A stretch of 64,000 nucleotides of DNA from CAVSUB01 sp963730995 (GCA_963730995.1 CAVSUB010000002.1:558001-622000), one strand, 5' to 3'. Shown: positions 40,535 through 50,884, counted from the stretch's first letter. A program made the numbers and translations. Notes: generated from the letters alone by a model not told the origin.

Positions 40535-43309
40535 CTACCTGCTCATGAACTTCTTCCACGGGTCGACGATGGCCTTCTGGGGGCCAGAGGCCGCGTCGTA
40601 TGCGGCGGCATACTTCAAGAACAGCGTCCGGTCTTCGTCGACGGATCTGATCGGCCGTTTTGCGACCCTGGCTTCGTACAGCAGCCGGAGCACAATGAAG
40701 AGCCGCTCGTGATCCCCAGGATGACGTGGCAGGTACGGTTCCAGGGTGTCGAGCGCCTCCGCGCTCCTTCCCGCAACGGCGTAGGCGGTTCCCAGTCGCA
40801 GCAGGATGTCGTCATCGTCCGGCCAGAGGCTTGCCGCCTCCTTCAGGATGTCGACTGCCCTGGGGGCGTCACGCAGGCGGAGCAAGGCATCGCCGAGCAG
40901 CGTGTACACGAACGGCGCATCGCCTTCGGTGACGAGCGACGTCTGCCAGGCGCCGGCCGCTTCTCGATCCCGGCCCCCAGCCGCGTAGCAGGATCCGAGG
41001 TAGAACGCAGCGGGTAAGAACTCCGAATCGAGGCGAAGCGCCTCGCGGAACTGTCCCGCTGCCGCTTCGAGCTGCCCTCTCGCGTAGAGCGCGAGGCCGT
41101 TCAGAAACACCGACGCGAGGCGCTCGCTGCCTCCGGCTTTCACGCTCGCTTCAGCAGCCTCGTCGAAGCGTCCGGCCTTTGCGTCGGCGATCGCCGATCC
41201 CGCTGCATCCGCTGGGTTCATGCGGTCGAGGAAGAAACCGACGACCTGCGGCGTCAACACCGCACGCCGCTCGAACGCGTCGATCCGCGATGTGAAGGGG
41301 ATCGCGGGCCGCGCCGCGGCGCCCGGCCGCGTCTCAGCTCCGGCAGTCGACGTGGACGCCGGCGACGACGAGATTCGAAACGGCCGCGTAATCGTCGCGA
41401 CTTTGCGCTCGTCCAGATCGATGACGGCGCGGGCGACGTAGTTGCCGGGCGGCAGCAGCGCAATCGTCAGCGCGCCTTCGACGGTCCTTCCTCCGGGTGC
41501 ATCGCCAGCCAGCCGCTGAATTCGACCGGGAGCGCTTTCGATCGCGCGCGCCTCGTCGCTCTCGGCCACCTCGAAGACGACAGACGCTGTGGCGAGCGCC
41601 TCGTCTTTGTCGGCATAGAGCTCGATATAGCTGTGGACGGTCCCGGATCTGAAATCTCCGGCGACCGCAGGAAGCAGGCCACCAGCGGCGATCGATCCAG
41701 TGTTTTCGGCAATCAGCAGGTCCGTCGCTTTCAGCTGTCCGGCGGCCGTCATCTGCGCGCGGAACGTGTGCTCGACGCTTCCGCGCTTGCCCGTCGAGTC
41801 GACGACCGCAAGCTTGAGCGTGTGCACCCCTGGACCGTCGATCAGAACCGATCCGACGTAGGTTTGCGTTCGCGATGGTCCTCTCTCGGACGCCTTGACC
41901 TCCGGTTCGAGCTGGCTCGTCACCAGACGGCCCCGCGCGTCGACGAGTGAGTACGCCAGCGCGAGTCTGCCGTTGCTCGTGACGGAACGATCGATCTCCG
42001 CCGCGACGATCACCCGCAGCTTGCCGGTCGGAGCGTCGCGCAACGTATAGGTCGAGACCTTCAGGCCGATATCGGTGGCCAGCAGTGGCGCCCGCAAAGC
42101 ATCCGACAGCAGCGTTTCGTTCGTGATCGCGCGCGCGGGTTCCACGGCGAACTGCGCTCGAGATCGAATCTCGATCCCGTTCCGGCCGGGCACGCCGATC
42201 TTGATCTTGTGAACCTTGCCATCTCGATCTTCCGTTTCCGGCTCGAAGCTGAGCAGGTAATAGGCTGAGAGCTCGAGCGCCAGCCTGGAGAATGCCGCGT
42301 CGGCGGTGCTCGTGACGCGGAACACCGATCCTCGCGCCATGCCGGCCATCGTTGCCAGACCTTGCTCGGCGAAAGCCGCGTCCTGGCCCCGGGTCGACGA
42401 AACACGCGATTGCTCGGCGTCCGAAGAAGGCGGATCGAGATGAAGAGCGTACAGAACGACTTGCCCTCGGGAGGCCGCGGGGCCCAGCCACGACAGCTCC
42501 GCCGAATCAGTGTCCAGAACGAGCCCTTCAGAGAGAAAGACGATCGTCTTGGGAGACGTGGTGGTCGCGAGCCGCTCGATCAACCCTCTCAGCGCGAGCA
42601 GAGAGGCGCGCGTTCGCTCGCGTGCAGTCTGGTAGACGAGGTTCGCCTCAGCGGTCAGCCGCTGGGTACACTCCTGAATCTCCGTCGCGTCGCGTAACCC
42701 GCTGCACTCGCGGTCGAGAATCTGCCGCAGCGCGATCGCGTCGCCACGCTGTGCATCGGCCGCCTCAGAGATACCTACGTGCAGCAGACCAGGCGACGTG
42801 GCCTGCCCGATCAGCTTCGGAAGCAGCGCTTGAACGACGGCGTGGTTCGTCGTGAAGTCCACCTGTGGTCCCGAGACGGGGATCGTGACGAGCCCGATGC
42901 GATCGGCCGGTCCGAGCTGCGAGACGAATCTGCTCGCAGCGTCGAGCGCGAGCTTGCCGCGACCCGCTCCGATGCTTCCCTGGTCGACGACGAGCATGAT
43001 CAGTCGGCCGCCGGCGGCGGCCAGGTTCGAGCTGTAGTAGGTCGGAGCAGGCGGCGCCGAGGCCTCGGCGGCTGTGACGTACTGCGCGGAGGCAATCCTG
43101 CGCGCCTTGCCGTCGATTGTCAGTGCGAAGTCACCTGCCTCGAGGCCGGTCACGGGTCGTCCGGTCCTGTCGATGACGTTCACATCGACCGGGACCAGGT
43201 CGACAGACGATCGAAACGTCGGCTGACCAGGCGTATCCTGCGCGCCGGCGGGCGCGGCCAAGGCGTTCAGCAGAAACGCCAGGAGGACGATCGTGGCGGG
43301 TGGCTTCAT
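40535..43309 (-). CDS. Exported VWFA-domain protein with C-terminal TPR repeats
   Basis: 924 aa from ATG 43309, with a signal peptide ending LAAPAGAQ. An N-terminal beta domain (FRSSVDLVPVDVNVIDRTGR, then PVTGLEAGDFALTIDG) precedes a VWFA-like Rossmann domain (RLIMLVVDQGSIGAGRGKLA); the MIDAS serines are degenerate. A long beta-rich middle follows, then TPR units from about 760 (GLALYARGQLEAAAGQFREA). It matches the acidobacterial VWFA paralogous family. Its start overlaps the stop of the previous VWFA gene (ATGA), so it is the last gene of a coupled three-gene operon. Function unknown. Confidence 0.8.
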   Translation of the reverse strand: MKPPATIVLLAFLLNALAAPAGAQDTPGQPTFRSSVDLVPVDVNVIDRTGRPVTGLEAGDFALTIDGKARRIASAQYVTAAEASAPPAPTYYSSNLAAAGGRLIMLVVDQGSIGAGRGKLALDAASRFVSQLGPADRIGLVTIPVSGPQVDFTTNHAVVQALLPKLIGQATSPGLLHVGISEAADAQRGDAIALRQILDRECSGLRDATEIQECTQRLTAEANLVYQTARERTRASLLALRGLIERLATTTSPKTIVFLSEGLVLDTDSAELSWLGPAASRGQVVLYALHLDPPSSDAEQSRVSSTRGQDAAFAEQGLATMAGMARGSVFRVTSTADAAFSRLALELSAYYLLSFEPETEDRDGKVHKIKIGVPGRNGIEIRSRAQFAVEPARAITNETLLSDALRAPLLATDIGLKVSTYTLRDAPTGKLRVIVAAEIDRSVTSNGRLALAYSLVDARGRLVTSQLEPEVKASERGPSRTQTYVGSVLIDGPGVHTLKLAVVDSTGKRGSVEHTFRAQMTAAGQLKATDLLIAENTGSIAAGGLLPAVAGDFRSGTVHSYIELYADKDEALATASVVFEVAESDEARAIESAPGRIQRLAGDAPGGRTVEGALTIALLPPGNYVARAVIDLDERKVATITRPFRISSSPASTSTAGAETRPGAAARPAIPFTSRIDAFERRAVLTPQVVGFFLDRMNPADAAGSAIADAKAGRFDEAAEASVKAGGSERLASVFLNGLALYARGQLEAAAGQFREALRLDSEFLPAAFYLGSCYAAGGRDREAAGAWQTSLVTEGDAPFVYTLLGDALLRLRDAPRAVDILKEAASLWPDDDDILLRLGTAYAVAGRSAEALDTLEPYLPRHPGDHERLFIVLRLLYEARVAKRPIRSVDEDRTLFLKYAAAYDAASGPQKAIVDPWKKFMSR

Positions 43310-44478
43310 GGCTGCTGCTGATGCGGCGCCAGTCGATATCCTTGCCGCGCACGGACATGATACTTGCCGCCCGGCACCTCCACCCGGATCCGATGCCATG
43401 CGCCGTCACGCAGGGTGCTCGGAGCCGGATAAGACAGCAGATACTGATTGCGCAAGTCCTCGAGAATCTCGTCGAACACCGCGCCGAGCTTGACGACGTC
43501 GTCGGTGAAGAACGCGCGTCCGCCGCTGATCGTCGCGAACTTTCGGAGCAGATCCTGCAGCTTCGACGCGTGTACGGCCCGCCCCTGACCGATGGCATAG
43601 ATCGTCGCGTCGCTGCCTTCTGCGCGCGCGATGGCTGCGTCGATCGGCGCGTGGCTCGACTGGTCGTCCCCGTCGCTGAAGATGACGATCGAACGGCGGC
43701 CCTGCTGGCGGCCGAGCAGATCGATCGCCTTGATCGTCACGTCGTAGAGCGCCGTGCCGCCCCACGGCGCCATCAGATCGATCGCCCGCACGCGTGCACC
43801 CTGGTCCGTCGCACGTCTCGCCGCCGTGAAAATGTTGTCGTTGAAGCCGAGCACCGTCACCTGGTCGTTCGGCTGGAGGCCCGCGAGAAAACGCTTGGCT
43901 GATTCTTTGACGATCGGAAGCGCCTCCGTCATGCTGGAACTGACGTCGATCGCCGTGACGAGCTCCAGCGGGATGTTCTGCGAGACGAAGTTGGTGATCG
44001 TTTGCGCCCGGTCGTCTTCGAAGACCCTGAAATCGCTCTGATGCAGGCCGCGCACGAAGCGTCCGCCCTCAGTCACCACGGCGGTGACCTGCACCACGTC
44101 GACATCCACTCCCTCCGAATACTGGAGTCCCTGCGTTCGGACGGTGTCGACGAGCCGTTCGCCGGAAGCCAGCAACGCGACCGCCCGGACCTGATGTTCG
44201 ACAAGACGCTCGCCCGCATCCCAGTCGCACTGGAATGGCGGCTTCGGGACGACGCAGACTTGGTGACCGTCGGCGAAGAACGTGACCTGTGACACCTCGC
44301 CCGCCCGAGTTGTCGGATCGACGATCGCCGCGAGTCGCGTCGGTCCGCTTGTGTAGGTCCCCTCGGTCGGCGCCGAGATGTGAAGTGCTGGAGCCTGATC
44401 GATTGTCGATGCAGTCGGCGGGAGGGCCAGTACGGCGGCAATGGCCACCGCGAACGACAATTCTCCTCGAAGGGTCAT
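43306..44478 (-). CDS. Exported VWFA-domain protein
   Basis: 390 aa from ATG 44478, which overlaps the stop of the 890-aa gene (ATGA). A signal peptide is followed by a short beta domain (PALHISAPTEGTYTSGPTRL) and then QVTAVVTEGGRFVRGLHQSD with FRVFEDD. The VWFA domain has a complete MIDAS start DVSSSMTEALPI, then MAPWGGTALYDVTIKAIDLL and IVIFSDGDDQSS. The end YLLSYPAPSTLRDGAWHRIR, VEVPGGKYHVRARQGY is the typical acidobacterial VWFA C-terminus. It probably binds a partner in the periplasm through a divalent metal; the neighbours are candidates. Confidence 0.88.
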   Translation of the reverse strand: MTLRGELSFAVAIAAVLALPPTASTIDQAPALHISAPTEGTYTSGPTRLAAIVDPTTRAGEVSQVTFFADGHQVCVVPKPPFQCDWDAGERLVEHQVRAVALLASGERLVDTVRTQGLQYSEGVDVDVVQVTAVVTEGGRFVRGLHQSDFRVFEDDRAQTITNFVSQNIPLELVTAIDVSSSMTEALPIVKESAKRFLAGLQPNDQVTVLGFNDNIFTAARRATDQGARVRAIDLMAPWGGTALYDVTIKAIDLLGRQQGRRSIVIFSDGDDQSSHAPIDAAIARAEGSDATIYAIGQGRAVHASKLQDLLRKFATISGGRAFFTDDVVKLGAVFDEILEDLRNQYLLSYPAPSTLRDGAWHRIRVEVPGGKYHVRARQGYRLAPHQQQP

Positions 44479-47147
44479 CGTCGTGCGGGCGACCGATCCG
44501 TTCGAGGCACGGGGATGAGCGGGCCCGCGGCGGTCGATGCAGCGATGTAGTCGTCCAACTTCGCCGCGGGGAGGGCCGCTGCCGCTCTTGTAAAACCGGA
44601 CCAGTCGTCGAAATACGCCGGGTGTGCAGCGTCCAGCACGTCTTGCATCGCGAGGGCGACAATTCCCGGCGCGAGCGATGCCGGGAGCTTGCGCGTTGCC
44701 AGTGCTTCCGCCACGAGAAGCGACACATCTGCGGCGCGTGTCGCCATGCCGCCCTGTGACGGCCGGCCCGCCAGGTCTTCCCACGCAGCCGCGCGAGGCA
44801 TCTGCAGGCACGGGCAGCCGGTCAACGGCAAGGTCGCGGCGCCCCACGGATCGAGCGGTGCGGCGGCGGAAGGTCTTGGTGCCCCGAGCCACAACAGCTC
44901 GACGAGCGAGAGCGCAGACGATGATCTGCCCGGGTCCTGCGTCAGCGTCCAGGCGAGCGCCTCCCGCCGCCACTCGCTCAGGCCTGCGGCCTTCGCGACA
45001 CGCTCCATCTCGTCGCGATTCGGTCTGAGCGATGCGAGTTTCGCGCGACCGCGGCCGAGCGCCGCTGCGATCTCGTCGCGGCCCGCGTCGGTCAGGTGGT
45101 GGGGGTTGAGCAGCGCGACCGTGAGAGCGGCGGTCTGTCGATCCGCGGTGCTCAACCGCGATTCAGTCGGCATCGTGCTCGAGTCGAGACGGCGCAGAGC
45201 AAGCCCGGCGAGCGCGGTCTCGAGGCCGAGCAGCGATCCGGTAACGTGCCAGCCGCTGCGGGTGCGGAAGTCTTCGGCGGGCAGGCGCCACGCGCCGATC
45301 GGGCGCGGTGGGATGGTCGGCGTCAGAGCGAGATCGTGACGCGACGCGACATTTCCGCCGCTCAGCGCGGGACCATCGGGCTCCCCGAGATAGGCGGCGT
45401 ACAGGATCGACGTCAAAACGTCGGCGAGTGCCCTGTCGGCGCGGACTCGTGCGGCCTTGCCCGCATGCGAATCCGATGGACCCGATCCCTCACGGAGCCC
45501 ATCCAGCGCCGCCTCAAGGGTCATTCCACCCTGGCGCTCCCGCACGTGCCGCAGGCGGTGCTGCTCGGCGGCCGTCGGGTCCACGCGATACGCGCGACCT
45601 TCCCACTGCACGATTGGCGGGATCGTGTCCGACTCATTGTTCGCTACAGGGCCTGACATCGCGAGGAGCACGCCGTCTTCGATGGAGTCCGGCGAGTCGA
45701 CCGACACGTTGAGAGTGGCAGCCAGCTCGTGTCGCAGCCATATCCCGATGCGCGCGCCGTAGGTCTCGGGGGCGACGTCGATGGAAATCAGCGACACCAC
45801 GGCGCGTGACAGATCGTCGGATGCCAGCCCCTTGTTCTCGGCGACTCGCGTGAGAATCCCCAGGGACGACTGAAACAGTGTGATTGCTGTACGACGGGCC
45901 TCTTCATCTCGAAGGTCGTTCAGCGACTGTGCGCGCGCGGCTGCGCGTTCCAGCAAGGCGGGCGACGTCGTGCCGATCCGCTCGAGCGCCAGACCGAGCG
46001 CCGGGAAGGACACGAATCCGCGAAGCGCGCTCGCGAGGCCTGACTCTTCGTCCTGAGGTGCGTCTGCGAGGTTCCGCTCCGCGAACAGGAGCGTTTCCAG
46101 CCGCCGGCGTCCAATGCCAGGGGCCGATCGATGAACGCGTGAAACAATCCACGCGGCGTCTACTGGCGTGTCGTCGTCATCGCCCGCGAGATCGCCTGGC
46201 GGGATCGCCGCAAACGCCGGATCGACTGCGTCGTCACCCCTGAAAACGTGGCTCCAGAGGCGTCGATGGACCGGACCCATCAGCGTGCCCTCTGGCGTGA
46301 CGCCCACAATCGAGAGCGTGAGCGCAGGGTCGAGCGCCGGCCGCATGAACGGGCGATCGTCGGGTCGCCATTCGGGCGCCGTTTGATCGAAGACATCGAG
46401 CAGCGCCCGCATCCTCTCGAGGCGGGACGCTTCGGGCAGCTGCTGATTCGTTGCAAACAGCTGATGGGGCGCGTCGAGGTGCGAGAGCGCGTCGAAGAAG
46501 AACGCCAGGCGTCCGGATTCCCCGGTGAGGAGCCGGCGAACGAACGGGGCAGGGCGCGAAGGCTCTACGCCGACGAGCTCTTGCCAGAGGGGCTCCGCGC
46601 GGTGCCCGCCCGGTACGACTACTCGACCCGCGTGGATTCGGAAGCTACGGCCGAAAGTCGCGAACGTGCCGGCATGTCGCCGCAGGACTTCCAGTGTCTC
46701 CCGGTCCGGTCCGAGGGCTCCGAGGGTCTCGTCGTCGAGCGCCGCGAGGCCGTGATAGAGCAGCGCGGCGGTCCGGTCGGAGAGGATCGCCGGGATCAGC
46801 TCGTTGTCGGGCACCTGTCGGCGCAGGATCGTGTCGCGCCACACCGACGGATCGAGCGGCAGCGGAACGGTGTCGCGGGACTCCTGGTTCGGGGAGCGGA
46901 ACAGTGCCTGGAGGCGAGCCTTGATCGCGGTGTCGCCGGCGTCCTGTCCGTCAGGGGCATCGAACGCGATGCGGACGACGTCGAGGACGATGTGGCTGCG
47001 ATCGGGATCGGCGATGCCCAGCGTCTCGGCGAGGCGGGCGACCGGAACACCCAGCGCGGCAGACGTGCGGACAGCTGGCTGCCTGGCGCCGACCGCGCCG
47101 TAGGAAAGCATCAGCACGACGAGCGCGAGGGTCCGTGCCCTATTCAT
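44475..47147 (-). CDS. Unknown exported 890-aa protein, first gene of the VWFA operon
   Basis: I do not recognise this family. ATG 47147 begins a signal peptide (LALVVLMLSYGAVGA). The remainder is mostly alpha-helical and Ala/Leu/Arg-rich with no membrane segment, no known catalytic motif, and a single Cys cluster GCPCLQMP near residue 785. DDDDTPVDAAWIVSRVH near 335 and LNPHHLTDAGRDEIAAALGR near 690 are distinctive. It is 26 bases after the M28 peptidase stop and overlaps the next VWFA gene by four bases. Context suggests a periplasmic partner of the two VWFA proteins. Confidence 0.8.
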   Translation of the reverse strand: MNRARTLALVVLMLSYGAVGARQPAVRTSAALGVPVARLAETLGIADPDRSHIVLDVVRIAFDAPDGQDAGDTAIKARLQALFRSPNQESRDTVPLPLDPSVWRDTILRRQVPDNELIPAILSDRTAALLYHGLAALDDETLGALGPDRETLEVLRRHAGTFATFGRSFRIHAGRVVVPGGHRAEPLWQELVGVEPSRPAPFVRRLLTGESGRLAFFFDALSHLDAPHQLFATNQQLPEASRLERMRALLDVFDQTAPEWRPDDRPFMRPALDPALTLSIVGVTPEGTLMGPVHRRLWSHVFRGDDAVDPAFAAIPPGDLAGDDDDTPVDAAWIVSRVHRSAPGIGRRRLETLLFAERNLADAPQDEESGLASALRGFVSFPALGLALERIGTTSPALLERAAARAQSLNDLRDEEARRTAITLFQSSLGILTRVAENKGLASDDLSRAVVSLISIDVAPETYGARIGIWLRHELAATLNVSVDSPDSIEDGVLLAMSGPVANNESDTIPPIVQWEGRAYRVDPTAAEQHRLRHVRERQGGMTLEAALDGLREGSGPSDSHAGKAARVRADRALADVLTSILYAAYLGEPDGPALSGGNVASRHDLALTPTIPPRPIGAWRLPAEDFRTRSGWHVTGSLLGLETALAGLALRRLDSSTMPTESRLSTADRQTAALTVALLNPHHLTDAGRDEIAAALGRGRAKLASLRPNRDEMERVAKAAGLSEWRREALAWTLTQDPGRSSSALSLVELLWLGAPRPSAAAPLDPWGAATLPLTGCPCLQMPRAAAWEDLAGRPSQGGMATRAADVSLLVAEALATRKLPASLAPGIVALAMQDVLDAAHPAYFDDWSGFTRAAAALPAAKLDDYIAASTAAGPLIPVPRTDRSPARR

Positions 47148-47173
47148 GATCGTCGGCGTCGCAGCCGCTTATT

Positions 47174-49285
47174 TTACCTTTTTCCGAGGGTTTCGGCCGC
47201 TCGGCGCAGGCCGCCCGCCAGCCGCGCCGATGCCGCCCGCACACGCTCACCATCGCGTTGCCGAACGGCCTCGACCACGCCCGGCAGGACCTCGGGAGCG
47301 TACGTGAACGACGGCGCGAAAACGAGGTGCCGGTACCACGGCCGCCCTGGTAACCCGTTCGGATCGAGCAGCGCCCGCTCGGCGCGCATCAGTTGCTGGT
47401 CGAGGGCCTCGAGCGTCGTGGTGTTGCGTGTCGACAGCGCACGGAGCCTCCGGGCCTCTAATTCGAGCCCGGCTTCCCGAAGAGCGCGCGCCGCCGCCCG
47501 TGCCTCACTGAGATCCGAGGGCGAGCTCCACGTTTTCTCCGCCTCGTTCACGAATTCTTCGACTCGCCGCCCGTAGTCCTCGTAGTCGAGCGGCAGGGTG
47601 TCGGCATCGGCGAGGCGCAGGAGCATCAACCCCCAGATCTGCACCAGCGCGACGTGATAGCGAAATCCCGGGTCGCCGATGCGTGCGACCCAGTTGTGGT
47701 TGTCGTAGATCGAGTGGTAGACGCCGTACGGACCACGGAACGAGACGTCTGCCACGGGCACGCCCAGAAAATTCAGGAACACGGTGTAGTCCGATCCGCT
47801 GCCGAGGCGATTGCTGACAAGATCCCGGCTCGAGCCGCCCGGCAGCGTGTCGGCCGCGACCGTGTCGCGGAAGGCGGCAGCTATCGGGATGTGGGCCGCC
47901 GGATCCCTGACCGTCTGGGCGACTTCGCCAATCAAGCGATTGAGTGCCGGAACGGCCGATGCGGTGAAATGCCGGCCGGAGGCTGCGCTGTCGACGTTGA
48001 TGTAGGCCACCGCATTCTGCTGCAGCGAGCCGGCGTGCTCCTCGCCCCATTCCGTGGAGGAGGTCAACGTGAATTCTTCGGCGTCCCAGCTCGCGAACAC
48101 GATGGAGCGCTTCGGACGCCATCCTCCACGCGTGAGCACGCTCAGCGTACGGGCCAGCTCCATCATGGCTGCCGTTCCGCTCGACGGATCGACGCCGCCG
48201 TACGTCCAGGCGTCACGGTGATTTCCGACGATGACGAGTTGATCGGGCCGCTCGCTTCCCCGAATCGTGCCGGTCACCGTCCAGATCGGTCGCACTCGAT
48301 CGTCGGCGCGGACACGCATGTGCACCACGAGCGGTCCTCCGCCGAGTCGATACGTCAGCGGCAGTGCGCCTCGCCATTCCGCCGGCGCCTCGGGCCCCCC
48401 GATCGACTCGAGGAGCACGCTGGCGTCCTTCCACGAGAGCGGAGCGCTGATGATCGCGGGCAGGGAAACAGCTTCCGATCGATCGATGCGGGGCGCGGCC
48501 GGGGTCGAGGCCCATCCTGGCGTCAGCGGATCGCCCGGCACGAGGAAGTCGTACACGATGCCGCCACGCTGAATGTGGCTCGGAGGCCCCCACGGTCCCT
48601 CGGGGTAGACGCGTCCTTTGGCAAACCCGTCGTCGGCAGGATCCGAATAGATGAGGAGGCCAGCCGCGCCGCGCTGCTGGGCGGTCAGTGCCTTGAATCC
48701 TCGGTAGCTGTACGGCACCGAATAGCGGACGAGAGCGATGGCGCCCTTGATCGGGATTCCGATCGCCTCCAAACGGTCGTAGTCTTCCGGATTGCCGCTT
48801 CCGGCATACACAACCGGTGCGGTGACGTCGCCGGAGGCGGAGTAGGCGTGATAGGCGAGCCCCAGTTGCTCCGGAGGCGCCTCGGTATAGACATCGCCGG
48901 GCACCGGCTCCTCACGCATCGGGGCGCGCCATGCACGCGGCGCCACCATTTCAACCGTCGTCTCTTCAGGCCACGGCAGCAGAACGTCATACGTCGACAT
49001 CGTCACCGTTTCGAACCCGAAGGCAGTGAACTGATCCCGAATGTAGTCGGCCAGCTCGCGGTCGCGCGGCGATCCCGCGATGTGTGGAGCCGATGAGAAG
49101 AACCGATTGCTCTCGCGGATCCGATCGGCGGATGGCATTTGCAGGAAGCGCCGCTCGATCGCGGACTGTTCCTGCGCGCTCGCCTCCGAGAAGCCGAACG
49201 GCGCCGGGACGGAGCGCTGCCAGGCGGTCGTGGCGACAATCATCGCCACGATTGCGGCCATGACAATGAAGGACGCAGACCGCAT
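47174..49285 (-). CDS. M28 family metallopeptidase, glutamate carboxypeptidase II-like
   Basis: 703-aa secreted di-zinc peptidase. A signal peptide (about 1-22) precedes a PA (protease-associated) domain (about 130-300; GAIALVRYSVPYSYRGFKAL). The M28 domain has GNHRDAWTYGGVDPSSGTAA (zinc His and Asp), FASWDAEEF (catalytic Glu pair), AYINVDSAASG (Asp) and GVYHSIYDNHNW (His). A C-terminal helical dimerisation domain follows. All five metal ligands are present. It likely trims acidic C-terminal residues from peptides outside the cytoplasm. It sits 15 bases after the upstream oxidoreductase stop. Confidence 0.92.
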   Translation of the reverse strand: MRSASFIVMAAIVAMIVATTAWQRSVPAPFGFSEASAQEQSAIERRFLQMPSADRIRESNRFFSSAPHIAGSPRDRELADYIRDQFTAFGFETVTMSTYDVLLPWPEETTVEMVAPRAWRAPMREEPVPGDVYTEAPPEQLGLAYHAYSASGDVTAPVVYAGSGNPEDYDRLEAIGIPIKGAIALVRYSVPYSYRGFKALTAQQRGAAGLLIYSDPADDGFAKGRVYPEGPWGPPSHIQRGGIVYDFLVPGDPLTPGWASTPAAPRIDRSEAVSLPAIISAPLSWKDASVLLESIGGPEAPAEWRGALPLTYRLGGGPLVVHMRVRADDRVRPIWTVTGTIRGSERPDQLVIVGNHRDAWTYGGVDPSSGTAAMMELARTLSVLTRGGWRPKRSIVFASWDAEEFTLTSSTEWGEEHAGSLQQNAVAYINVDSAASGRHFTASAVPALNRLIGEVAQTVRDPAAHIPIAAAFRDTVAADTLPGGSSRDLVSNRLGSGSDYTVFLNFLGVPVADVSFRGPYGVYHSIYDNHNWVARIGDPGFRYHVALVQIWGLMLLRLADADTLPLDYEDYGRRVEEFVNEAEKTWSSPSDLSEARAAARALREAGLELEARRLRALSTRNTTTLEALDQQLMRAERALLDPNGLPGRPWYRHLVFAPSFTYAPEVLPGVVEAVRQRDGERVRAASARLAGGLRRAAETLGKR

Positions 49286-49300
49286 GGCGTTCGCGTGAAT

Positions 49301-50881
49301 TCAGGCGGATGTCGCGCGGCGGCGTTTCAACGCGCGAACGATTTCCCGCGCCGCGTTGTGACCGGATGCGGCAGTGATCCCGCCGCCGGGATGCGTGCCG
49401 GCGCCGCACAGGAAGAGTCCGTCGATCGGCGTGCGGTATTGCGCCCAGCCGAGCACGGGCCGCATCGTGAACAGCTGGTCGAGCGACGGCTCGCCGTGAA
49501 AGATATGACCTCCGGTGAGGCCGTACGTCGTCTCCAGATCCTCCGGCGTGAGGACGCGCTGCCCCTCGACCAGCTGGCCAATTCCCGGGGCGTATCGGTC
49601 CAGCGTCCGCAGCACCGTCGTCGTGAGCGTGTCCCTCATCGTCGACCAGGCGCGGCTGGCGAGCTTGAAGGGAGCGAACTGCATGTACACGGACATGACG
49701 TGTCGTCCTGGGGGCGCGAGCGACGGGTCGAGCACCGAAGGGAACGCGATGTCCAGATACGGCTCGATCGAGATTTCTCCATATTTGGAAGCATCGAACG
49801 CGCGTTCGAGGTAGTCCACGGTAGGGCCGATGTGAAGACGGCCTCGAAGATCGGCCGGCCGCGGAACGGCACGGAACGACGGAAGCGCCGTGAGCGCGAA
49901 ATCCAGCTTCGCTACGGTGCCCGGCATGCGGTAGTTGCGCATTTTCGAGAGGAATCCAGGATCGAGATCGACGGGATCCACCAGGTGCAGGAGCGTCCGC
50001 TTGGGATCGGTGTTGGCGATGACCGCACGCGCCTGGATCTCTTCGCCGGTATCCAGCACGACGCCCGTGACGTGTCCATCGCGGGCGAGCACGCGCGTGA
50101 CGGTCGCGCCCGTGCGAATCTCGGCGCCGGCCTCGCGTGCCGCGTCGGCCATGGCCGCCGTCAACGCTCCGGTGCCCCCCTTCACCATCACGCTGCTGCC
50201 GCCTGGTGCCGGATCCACAGCCGCGTTGAGCAGGAGCACGGCGCCGGTGCCCGCGGACCACGGACCTTGGGCGGTGCCGAAGATCCCACGCGCCGCGATG
50301 GCAGCCATCAGCAGGTCGGTGCTGAACCACTCGGCTACGAGATCCGCGACTGCCATCGGGATCCAGCGAAGCAGCCGGAAGCCGTCGGTCCGTCCGAGCG
50401 CCCGGAATCGGCGGCCGATTTTCAGAAGCTCCCACAACTCACCGGCCGCGGGCTCGTTGAGTGAAGGCGGCGTGACGTCGAGCACTCCCTGCAACATGCC
50501 GCCGAGCCGCTCGAGGGTTGCGCAGAATTCGGCGTACCGCCCTGCGTCCGTATCCGACCACGCCCGGATCGCCTCGGCCGTGCGCGCCACGTCTGGCGAG
50601 AACGGCAGCGCGCGACCGTCAAGGGAGAGCGCGATCAAGCGGGGATCCGGGCGAACGAACTCGACTCGTCTCGACAACTGCATGTCGCGAACAACCGCGT
50701 CGCGCAGCGGTCCCGTCGCGTGCGCCAGCGAGCTGCGATACCCGGGGGCGATCGCTTCGGTGACTGCCGCGCCACCGACAACCTCGCGCCGCTCGAGCAC
50801 GAGCGGTCGCATCCCGGCCTTGGCGAGATAGAAGGCAGTGGTCAGGCCGTTGTGGCCGGCGCCGATGATGATGCAAGACAT
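49301..50881 (-). CDS. FAD-dependent oxidoreductase, PYROXD2/phytoene-desaturase-like (copy 1)
   Basis: 526-aa amine-oxidase/phytoene-desaturase superfamily protein. The dinucleotide motif is IIIGAGHNGLTTAFYLAKAG, followed by LERREVVGGAAVTEAIAPGY. The C-terminal FAD contact is GLFLCGAGTHPGGGITAASG. It resembles PYROXD2-type proteins, whose substrate is not established. A paralogue lies upstream at 51309-52880; the two are separated by an inserted four-helix-bundle gene. ATG 50881 immediately follows the short-repeat array. Confidence 0.85.
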   Translation of the reverse strand: MSCIIIGAGHNGLTTAFYLAKAGMRPLVLERREVVGGAAVTEAIAPGYRSSLAHATGPLRDAVVRDMQLSRRVEFVRPDPRLIALSLDGRALPFSPDVARTAEAIRAWSDTDAGRYAEFCATLERLGGMLQGVLDVTPPSLNEPAAGELWELLKIGRRFRALGRTDGFRLLRWIPMAVADLVAEWFSTDLLMAAIAARGIFGTAQGPWSAGTGAVLLLNAAVDPAPGGSSVMVKGGTGALTAAMADAAREAGAEIRTGATVTRVLARDGHVTGVVLDTGEEIQARAVIANTDPKRTLLHLVDPVDLDPGFLSKMRNYRMPGTVAKLDFALTALPSFRAVPRPADLRGRLHIGPTVDYLERAFDASKYGEISIEPYLDIAFPSVLDPSLAPPGRHVMSVYMQFAPFKLASRAWSTMRDTLTTTVLRTLDRYAPGIGQLVEGQRVLTPEDLETTYGLTGGHIFHGEPSLDQLFTMRPVLGWAQYRTPIDGLFLCGAGTHPGGGITAASGHNAAREIVRALKRRRATSA

Positions 50882-50884
50882 ATC

